From Cellulomonas sp. 73-92 (GTDB lineage Bacteria > Actinomycetota > Actinomycetes > Actinomycetales > Cellulomonadaceae): a DNA stretch of 64,000 bases. Position numbers and translations under genes: made by a program. The notes under the pieces were generated by a model that worked only from the letters and a program-made list of their open reading frames with translations, searched no databases and was not told the DNA's origin. Positions 58,580 to 64,000 of the stretch are shown here, in pieces. The stretch is taken from contig NZ_MKTH01000004.1 in assembly GCF_001898175.1 (NCBI RefSeq), positions 257,534-321,533 on the forward strand. Direction: 5' to 3'. Every line of letters begins with the position of its first letter. Position 1 is the first letter of the stretch.

Positions 58580-59395
58580 GTGACGGCACGCCAGCGCTAC
58601 GCGGAGGAGCTCGCGGCCCTCGCCGACGAGGAGGCCCCGGCCTACCTCACGAAGCGCTCCGGCCTGCCGGGCCCGCGCGCCAACCTCGAGCTGCTGGCGG
58701 CGTTCGGGGACGCCGCGCCGGCGTCGCTCGTCGTGCGCCTGGCCGACGACGTGGACGAGTACCTGCGCTGCTGCGGCACGGCCGCGCTGGGCCGACTGTG
58801 GCTCGAGGCCCCCGACGAGCCGACCGCGCACGGACCCGACGAGCCGGCCGCCGGGCTGGGACCTGACGAGCCGGCCGCCGCCCGGCTGTCCGGCGGTTCC
58901 GTCCGCGCCATGTGGTCCGGTGCAGCTGTGCGGCAGCGCCTCGAGGCGACCCTGACCGACCGCGCCCGTGACCCGTCGTGGCGCGTGCGCGAGGGTGCCG
59001 CGATGGCCGCGCAACGGATCGGCGCCGCCTCGCCGGAGGGGCTGGCGGGGCTCGTCGGGCGCTGGCTGCGCACCGGCGAGCCGCTCGTCGCGCGCGCCGC
59101 GATCGCCGCGGTGTGCGAGCCGCCGATCCTGCGCCCGTCGCCCCTGCTGCGTGCCGCCGCCCTGGACGCCTGCGCCGGTGCGACCGCCATCCTTCGGTCG
59201 GTGCCGGTGCCGCAGCGGCGCGACCCGGACGTCCGCACGCTGCGACAGGGCCTGGCGTACTGCTGGAGCGTCGCCGTCGCTGCGTCGCCCGCGAACGGCC
59301 TGCCACGCTTCCTCTCCCTCGGGACGGACGACCCGGACGTCGCCTGGCTGGTGGCGCAGAACCGCACGAAGGCCCGCCTGGCGAAGCTGCTCTGA
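58580..59395 (+). CDS. HEAT-like repeat protein of unknown function
   Basis: This 271-residue Ala/Arg/Leu-rich helical protein has repeats suggestive of HEAT/ARM units, for example PSWRVREGAAMAAQRIGAAS and EPLVARAAIAAVCEPPIL. A linker near residues 75-100 carries three DEP(A/T)A units encoded by near-identical DNA. The GTG start at 58580 has no Shine-Dalgarno sequence and lies 18 nt from the divergent glycosyltransferase start, so leaderless expression is likely. I do not recognise a specific family; DNA-alkylation-repair-like HEAT proteins are a distant possibility. Confidence 0.65.
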   Translation: MTARQRYAEELAALADEEAPAYLTKRSGLPGPRANLELLAAFGDAAPASLVVRLADDVDEYLRCCGTAALGRLWLEAPDEPTAHGPDEPAAGLGPDEPAAARLSGGSVRAMWSGAAVRQRLEATLTDRARDPSWRVREGAAMAAQRIGAASPEGLAGLVGRWLRTGEPLVARAAIAAVCEPPILRPSPLLRAAALDACAGATAILRSVPVPQRRDPDVRTLRQGLAYCWSVAVAASPANGLPRFLSLGTDDPDVAWLVAQNRTKARLAKLL

Positions 59396-59412
59396 CGCCG
59401 AGCCCCAGACTT

Positions 59413-59462
59413 CGAGCGCCGCAGCTGTTGACCGAATGCCGGCGTAATTCCTGCGGCGCTCG
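59413..59462. terminator. Inverted repeat after the HEAT-like gene
   Basis: CGAGCGCCGCAG (59413-59424) and its exact complement (59451-59462) form a 12-bp stem with a 26-nt loop. This is a likely terminator or processing site before the rpmE promoter region. Confidence 0.5.
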
Positions 59463-59609
59463 GTCGACGTGTACGGCACTCGGCGAAGAGGGGGCGGTCG
59501 GGACGATTTCGGGGGGCGTCGGTGTTCTGGCATCATTGTTCGTCGGTCTGCCGGTTCACCGGCGCGTCGCGCGCCCGGACCCGGCGACATCCCCACCAAG
59601 GAGAATCCC

Positions 59610-59831
59610 GTGAAGTCTGGTATCCACCCGAACTACGTGGCCACCCAGGTGATCTGCACCTGCGGCAACACGTTCGTCACCCGGTCCACCGTGGCCAGCG
59701 GCGTCATCCACGCCGACGTCTGCAGCGCCTGCCACCCGTTCTACACGGGCAAGCAGAAGATCCTCGACACCGGCGGCCGAGTCGCCAAGTTCGAGGCGCG
59801 CTACGGCAAGCGCCCGGCCGCGGCCAAGTAG
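59610..59831 (+). CDS. rpmE: 50S ribosomal protein L31 (zinc-binding C+ form)
   Basis: This 73-residue protein of the large subunit retains Cys16, Cys18, Cys38 and Cys41 ([14 protein letters not shown]), so it is the zinc-containing C+ form. Its absence of a Zur-type C- signature suggests it is the zinc-replete isoform. AAGGAGA at 59598-59604 supports GTG 59610. It is monocistronic with a strong terminator at 59840-59885. Confidence 0.96.
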   Translation: MKSGIHPNYVATQVICTCGNTFVTRSTVASGVIHADVCSACHPFYTGKQKILDTGGRVAKFEARYGKRPAAAK

Positions 59832-59839
59832 CTTCCCGG

Positions 59840-59885
59840 CAGCGCCGGTGCCGGCGGGACCACCCGCTGCACCGGCGCTGTTTCC
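59840..59885 (+). terminator. Rho-independent terminator of rpmE
   Basis: CAGCGCCGGTG (59840-59850) pairs perfectly with 59870-59880, and TTTCC follows. It starts 9 nt after the stop codon. Confidence 0.75.
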
Positions 59886-59923
59886 GTGTCTGAGGACGGA
59901 CAGACGGAGAGTCCCGCCCCACC

Positions 59924-60016
59924 GGTGGAGCGACCCGCGCCTCGGTGGAGCCGGATGACCGTGACACGCCGCGCGCGGACGTCAGTTGGCTCCACCGCTC
60001 GTCGAGCGGCTCCACC
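59924..60016. repeat. Four GGTGGAGC motifs arranged as nested inverted repeats before prfA
   Basis: GGTGGAGC occurs at 59924-59931 and 59944-59951. Its complement GCTCCACC occurs at 59989-59996 and 60009-60016, with matching flanks (CCGG outside, C/G inside). The block ends about 19 nt before the prfA ATG. It could form alternative hairpins or serve as paired operators. Confidence 0.6.
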
Positions 60017-60034
60017 GGAACGGAAGGGCGAGGC

Positions 60035-61135
60035 ATGAGCGAGGCGTTCGAGGCCGTGGCACCGCTGCTCGGCGAGCACGCGGACATCGAGGCGCGCCTG
60101 GCGGACCCGGCGGTGCACGCCGACCAGGGGCTCGCCCGCCGGCTGGGCCGCCGGTACGCCGAGCTCGGCCGCGTGGTGGCGGCGTACCGGGGCTGGAAGG
60201 CCGCGTCCGACGACGCCCGCGCCGCCGCCGAGCTCGTCGAGCTCGCGGAGGGCGACGAGGCGGCCGAGCTCGCCGCCGAGCTGCCCGGGCTGCGGGCGGC
60301 CGCCGACGAGGCCGCCGAGCACCTGCGCCGCGTGCTCGTGCCGCGCGACCCCGACGACGCCCGCGACGCCATCCTCGAGATCAAGGCCGGCGAGGGCGGC
60401 GAGGAGTCGGCGCTGTTCGCCGGCGACCTGCTGCGCATGTACACGCGGTACGCCGAGCGGCAGGGCTGGGCCGTCCAGGTGCTCGACGCCACCGACTCAG
60501 ACCTCGGCGGCATCAAGGACGCCCACGTGGCGATCAAGGCCCGCGGGTCGGCGACGCCCGAGGACGGCGTGTGGGCGCACCTGAAGTACGAGGGCGGCGT
60601 CCACCGGGTGCAGCGCGTCCCGGTCACCGAGTCGCAGGGGCGCATCCACACCTCGGCGGCCGGTGTGCTCGTCTTCCCCGAGGCGGACGACGAGGGCGAG
60701 ATCGAGATCGACCCGAACGACCTGCGCGTCGACGTGTTCCGCTCGTCGGGCCCCGGCGGGCAGTCGGTCAACACCACCGACTCGGCGGTGCGCCTGACGC
60801 ACCTGCCGACCGGCATCGTCGTGTCGATGCAGAACGAGAAGAGCCAGCTGCAGAACAAGGAGGCGGCGCTGCGCGTGCTGCGCGCCCGGCTGCTGGCGGC
60901 GCGGCAGGAGGAGGCCGAGGCGGCGGCGAGCGCGGCCCGACGATCCCAGGTCCGCACCGTCGACCGCTCCGAGCGGATCCGCACGTACAACTTCCCGGAG
61001 AACCGGATCGCCGACCACCGCACCGGGTACAAGGCGTACAACCTCGACCAGGTGCTCGACGGCGACCTCGGGCCGGTGATCCAGTCCGCGATCGACGCCG
61101 ACGAGGCGGCCCGCCTCGCGGCGGCCGCCGGGTGA
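60035..61135 (+). CDS. prfA: Peptide chain release factor 1
   Basis: This 366-residue protein terminates translation at UAG/UAA. It carries the GGQ motif ([20 protein letters not shown] near residue 240) for peptidyl-tRNA hydrolysis. The RF1 domain order is intact, ending in [18 protein letters not shown]. Its stop overlaps the GTG of prmC, the methylase that modifies its GGQ glutamine. Confidence 0.97.
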   Translation: MSEAFEAVAPLLGEHADIEARLADPAVHADQGLARRLGRRYAELGRVVAAYRGWKAASDDARAAAELVELAEGDEAAELAAELPGLRAAADEAAEHLRRVLVPRDPDDARDAILEIKAGEGGEESALFAGDLLRMYTRYAERQGWAVQVLDATDSDLGGIKDAHVAIKARGSATPEDGVWAHLKYEGGVHRVQRVPVTESQGRIHTSAAGVLVFPEADDEGEIEIDPNDLRVDVFRSSGPGGQSVNTTDSAVRLTHLPTGIVVSMQNEKSQLQNKEAALRVLRARLLAARQEEAEAAASAARRSQVRTVDRSERIRTYNFPENRIADHRTGYKAYNLDQVLDGDLGPVIQSAIDADEAARLAAAAG

Positions 61136-62004
61136 CACCGGTCGGGCTGCGGGCGCTCGTCGACGGGGCGACCCGGCTGCTCGACGAGGCCGGCGTGGCG
61201 TCCCCGCGGCACGACGCCCTCGCGCTGGCGGCGTTCGCGCTCGGGCTCGAGCGGGTGGACCTCGTGCTGCCGCCGGCCCTGCCCGACGGGTTCCCCGCCG
61301 CGTACGCCGGGCTCGTCGACCGGCGCGCGCGGCGCGAGCCGCTGCAGCACATCGTCGGCAGCACCGGGTTCCGCTACCTGACGCTGGCGGTGGAGAAGGG
61401 CGTGTTCGTGCCCCGGCCGGAGACGGAGGTGGTCGCCGGCCTGGCCGTCGACGAGGCCGCCGCGCGGGTCGCGGCCGGTGCGAACCCCCTGGTCGTCGAC
61501 CTGTGCACCGGTTCGGGTGCCATCGCCGTCGCGGTGGCGACCGAGGTGCCCGCCGCGCGCGTCGTCGCGGTCGACGTGTCGTCGCCGGCCGTCGACCTGG
61601 CGACGCGGAACGCCACCGCCGCGGGTGCGCGCGTCACGGTGCTCCTCGGTGACGTCGCCGACCCCGACCTGCTGGCGGAGCTGGCCGGGCAGGTCGACGT
61701 CGTCGTCTCCAACCCGCCCTACATCCCGCCCGACGCCGTGCCGACGGACCCCGAGGTGCGCCTGCACGACCCCGACGTCGCCCTGTACGGCGGCGGCGCC
61801 GACGGCCTGGACACCCCTCGCGCGGTGCTCGCCGCCGCGTCGCGGCTGCTGCGACCCGGCGGCCTCCTCGTCGTCGAGCACGCCGAGGTGCAGGCGGAGG
61901 CCCTGCGCGCGGCGGCGGTGGCGACGGGGGTGTTCGAGGAGCCCGGCACGGTGCCCGACCTGACCGGACGGCCCCGGGCGCTCCTGGCGCGGCGATCGGC
62001 GTGA
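61132..62004 (+). CDS. prmC: Release factor glutamine N5-methyltransferase
   Basis: This 290-residue SAM-dependent enzyme methylates the Gln of the GGQ motif in RF1 and RF2. An N-terminal helical domain ([18 protein letters not shown]) binds the release factor. SAM motif I is [16 protein letters not shown] and the catalytic motif is [14 protein letters not shown] overlaps on both sides show coupled translation with prfA and tsaC. Confidence 0.96.
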   Translation: MTPVGLRALVDGATRLLDEAGVASPRHDALALAAFALGLERVDLVLPPALPDGFPAAYAGLVDRRARREPLQHIVGSTGFRYLTLAVEKGVFVPRPETEVVAGLAVDEAAARVAAGANPLVVDLCTGSGAIAVAVATEVPAARVVAVDVSSPAVDLATRNATAAGARVTVLLGDVADPDLLAELAGQVDVVVSNPPYIPPDAVPTDPEVRLHDPDVALYGGGADGLDTPRAVLAAASRLLRPGGLLVVEHAEVQAEALRAAAVATGVFEEPGTVPDLTGRPRALLARRSA

Positions 62005-62765
62005 CCTCATCGGGTGACGTGGAAGACTCACCCGACGTGAGCCCCATCCTCGACGCCATCGACCCGCACGCCTGGGGCCCGGCGCTCGACGAGGCGGTCA
62101 ACGCCGTCTCGCGCGGCCAGGTGATCGTGCTGCCGACGGACACCGTGTACGGCGTCGGCGCGGACGCGTTCGACGCGCGCGCCGTCCAGGCCCTGCTTGA
62201 CGCGAAGGGCCGCGGCCGCCAGATGCCGCCGCCGGTGCTCATCCCGGACGCGCGCACCCTCGACGGGCTGGCCACCGAGGTCCCCGGCGCCGTCCGGTCG
62301 CTCGCGGCGGCGTTCTGGCCGGGCGCCCTGACGCTCATCGTCAAGGCGCAGCCGACGCTGACGTGGGACCTGGGCGAGACCCGGGGCACGGTCGCGCTGC
62401 GCGTCCCCGACCACCCGCTCGCGCTCGCCCTGCTGCGCCGCACGGGCCCGCTCGCGGTGTCCAGCGCGAACCGGACCGGCCGGCCCGCCGCGACGACGGC
62501 GGCCGACGCCGCCGAGCAGCTGGGCGAGGCGATCGCCGTGGTGCTCGACGGCGGCCCGACACCCGGCAACGCGCCGTCGACGATCGTCGACGCCACGGGT
62601 GACCGGCTGCGCGTGATCCGCCTCGGCGCGATCCCCCTCGCGGAGCTGCGCGCCGTGGCCGACGTCCTCGGGCCGGACGAGCCGCGCGAGCCGGCGCACG
62701 ACGAGCCCGCGGCGGGGTCCGCGGAGGCGACGGGCGGTGCCGACGCGCCGGGCGACGGCCGGTGA
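62001..62765 (+). CDS. tsaC: L-threonylcarbamoyladenylate synthase (YrdC/Sua5)
   Basis: This 254-residue protein makes threonylcarbamoyl-AMP from Thr, bicarbonate and ATP, the first step of tRNA t6A37 synthesis. YrdC marks are VIVLPTDTVYGVGADAF, the KGRGRQMPPPVLI binding segment and SANRTGRPA. It lacks the C-terminal Sua5 domain, having instead a short Asp/Glu/Pro/Ala tail with DEPRE and DEPAA units. Start 62001 overlaps prmC; GTG 62037 is an alternative. Confidence 0.93.
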   Translation: MTSSGDVEDSPDVSPILDAIDPHAWGPALDEAVNAVSRGQVIVLPTDTVYGVGADAFDARAVQALLDAKGRGRQMPPPVLIPDARTLDGLATEVPGAVRSLAAAFWPGALTLIVKAQPTLTWDLGETRGTVALRVPDHPLALALLRRTGPLAVSSANRTGRPAATTAADAAEQLGEAIAVVLDGGPTPGNAPSTIVDATGDRLRVIRLGAIPLAELRAVADVLGPDEPREPAHDEPAAGSAEATGGADAPGDGR

Positions 62766-63871
62766 GGGCGTACATCCTGCTGCTCGTCGTCGCCGCGGCG
62801 GCGACGTACCTGCTGACGCCGGTCGCCCGGCGGCTTGCGTTCTCCTGGGGCGCGATCACCGCCGTCCGGGCCCGTGACGTCCACCACGAGCCGACGCCCC
62901 GCCTCGGGGGGCTGGCGATGTTCCTCGGGCTGCTCGTCGGCACGCTGCTGGCCAGCCGGCTGGGCTTCCTGCACTCGGTGTTCGACAACCCGCACCCGGT
63001 GATCGGCATCGTCGGCGGTGCCGCGATCGTGTGCGCGCTCGGGGTCGCCGACGACATCTGGGACCTCGACTGGCTGACGAAGCTCATGGGCCAGGTGCTG
63101 GCCGCGGTGTTCCTCGCCTGGCAGGGCGTGCTGCTCTACCAGATGCCCCTGCTCGGCGTCGTCGCGTGGTCCGGCCGGGTGTCGACGTTCGTCACGGTGC
63201 TGTCCGTCGTCGTCGCGATGAACGCGGTGAACTTCGTCGACGGCCTCGACGGGCTGGCCGCCGGCATGGTGGCGATCGGCGGCTCCGCCTTCATGGCGTA
63301 CAGCTACCTGCTGACCGTCTCGACGAGCGAGAACGACTACGCCAGCCTGGCGACGCTCGTGCTGGCGCTGCTCGTGGGCATCTGCGTCGGCTTCCTGCCG
63401 CACAACTTCTACCCCGCACGGATCTTCATGGGCGACTCGGGCGCGCTGCTGCTGGGGTTCGTCATCGCGGCCGCCGGCATCGTCGTCACCGGTCAGATCG
63501 ACCCCGGCTCGGTCACCACGCGCGTCTCGTTCCCCGCGTTCCTGCCGATGCTGCTGCCGCTGGCGGTGCTCGTCCTGCCGCTGCTCGACATGGCGATGGC
63601 CGTCGTGCGCCGCGTCGGCGCCGGCCACTCGCCGTTCCACCCCGACGCCCGCCACCTGCACCACCGGCTGCTGGCGCTCGGGCACTCGCACCGGCGCGCG
63701 GTGGCGATCATGTACCTGTGGACGGCGCTGTTCGCCTTCGGGGCGGCGGCGCTCGTGCGCTGGTCGACGACGACCGTGCTCATCGCGATGGCGGTCGGCG
63801 TCGTCGTCGCCACCCTGCTGACCCTCGGCCCGCTGCGCGGCCGGTCCCTGCGACGCCAGGAGGCGCCATGA
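62762..63871 (+). CDS. UDP-GlcNAc/MurNAc-pentapeptide-type undecaprenyl-phosphate sugar-1-phosphate transferase (WecA/TagO-like)
   Basis: This 369-residue polytopic membrane enzyme (about 11 segments) transfers a sugar phosphate, usually GlcNAc-1-P, to undecaprenyl phosphate to start wall polymer synthesis. Signatures are HHEPTPRLGG, VADDIWDLDWLTKL, NAVNFVDGLDGLAAG, the catalytic-loop FMGDSGALLLGF and HLHHRLLALGHSHR. It is the usual neighbour of the ATP synthase operon in actinobacteria. GTGA and ATGA overlaps couple it to tsaC and atpI. Confidence 0.93.
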   Translation: MRAYILLLVVAAAATYLLTPVARRLAFSWGAITAVRARDVHHEPTPRLGGLAMFLGLLVGTLLASRLGFLHSVFDNPHPVIGIVGGAAIVCALGVADDIWDLDWLTKLMGQVLAAVFLAWQGVLLYQMPLLGVVAWSGRVSTFVTVLSVVVAMNAVNFVDGLDGLAAGMVAIGGSAFMAYSYLLTVSTSENDYASLATLVLALLVGICVGFLPHNFYPARIFMGDSGALLLGFVIAAAGIVVTGQIDPGSVTTRVSFPAFLPMLLPLAVLVLPLLDMAMAVVRRVGAGHSPFHPDARHLHHRLLALGHSHRRAVAIMYLWTALFAFGAAALVRWSTTTVLIAMAVGVVVATLLTLGPLRGRSLRRQEAP

Positions 63872-64000
63872 CCCAGCAGCCCGACGCCAGGCGCGGGAAC
63901 CCGACGCCGGCCGAGGCGGTGTTCCGGCGCGCGCTGCGCGACGTGGCGATCCTGCTCGCCGTGCTGCTCGTCCTCGGGCTCGTCGTCGGCGGGCTGGTCG
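63868..64000 (+). CDS. atpI: AtpI-like small membrane protein (partial, runs off the window)
   Basis: Only 44 residues are visible: a hydrophilic start (MTQQPDARRGNPTPAEAVFR) and the beginning of a membrane segment (VAILLAVLLVLGLVVGGLV). Position and overlap (ATGA with the WecA-like gene) match the actinobacterial atpI gene that precedes atpB. The assignment is by context. Confidence 0.6.
   Translation, partial: MTQQPDARRGNPTPAEAVFRRALRDVAILLAVLLVLGLVVGGLV

Noticed and set aside
1-64000. CRISPR array
   Set aside because: No regularly spaced 20-40 bp repeats with unique spacers were seen. The only repeated series are protein-coding (Ig repeats, YhgE repeats, Rho insertion).

Overview
The window is very GC-rich, densely packed chromosomal DNA with many GTG starts and frequent stop/start overlaps. 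Gene content and order point to a Gram-positive actinobacterium. The markers are MurT/GatD peptidoglycan amidation, a Rho factor with a long acidic/basic insertion, the argS-lysA-hom-thrC-thrB-rho-rpmE-prfA-prmC-tsaC-wecA-atpI order, CsbD proteins and an LAxTG-type sorting signal. A Cellulomonas/Promicromonospora-like member of the Micrococcales is my best guess; no species call is possible from the sequence alone. A long bifunctional AdhE with a Rex-like operator suggests facultative fermentative growth.

Positions 1-22107 are ordinary chromosome. They hold adhE, two HAD phosphatase-like proteins, the murT-gatD pair, an LAxTG-terminated Ig-repeat surface protein, CsbD, a YhgE/Pip export cassette (degenerate ATPase, large membrane protein, TetR, with a 14-bp perfect palindrome at the promoter), a remnant csbD, a three-gene exported-protein/response-regulator/histidine-kinase operon, pabB, an oxidoreductase, a sucrose phosphorylase and an acyl-CoA ligase.

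Positions 22108-47382 are a 25.3-kb integrative element lodged in the 3' end of a tRNA-Arg(CCG) gene. Its ends are marked by a 29-bp direct repeat with one mismatch. A tyrosine integrase lies at the left end; a MobF relaxase and an excisionase-like HTH protein lie at the right end. In the excised circle these would sit together around attP. The cargo is almost entirely anti-phage defence and is all on the minus strand. From 43955 down to 25538 nine reading frames follow one another with overlaps or gaps of at most 7 nt: a DUF1998-type giant helicase, a SNF2 helicase, an Eco57I/PglX-like adenine methylase, its C-terminal module as a separate frame, a second tandem copy of that module, DarT, DarG, McrB and McrC. 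A separately promoted AbiE-type toxin-antitoxin pair follows.

The most striking feature is a run of 13 G (minus strand) inside the methylase gene. At 13 G the methylase ends at a stop codon that overlaps the ATG of its own C-terminal domain. At 11 or 14 G the two would be fused into one protein of about 1355 residues. This looks like a phase-variable switch between a split and a fused methylase, next to a spare recognition-domain cassette. The helicase/SNF2/methylase trio resembles class 1 DISARM, but with helicase and DUF1998 parts fused and no separate DrmC.

Positions 47383-64000 return to conserved chromosome. They hold an FCD-type GntR regulator, argS, lysA, the threonine genes hom-thrC-thrB, rho, a glycosyltransferase, a HEAT-like protein, rpmE, then the tightly overlapped prfA-prmC-tsaC-wecA-atpI operon, which runs off the right edge, presumably into the ATP synthase genes.
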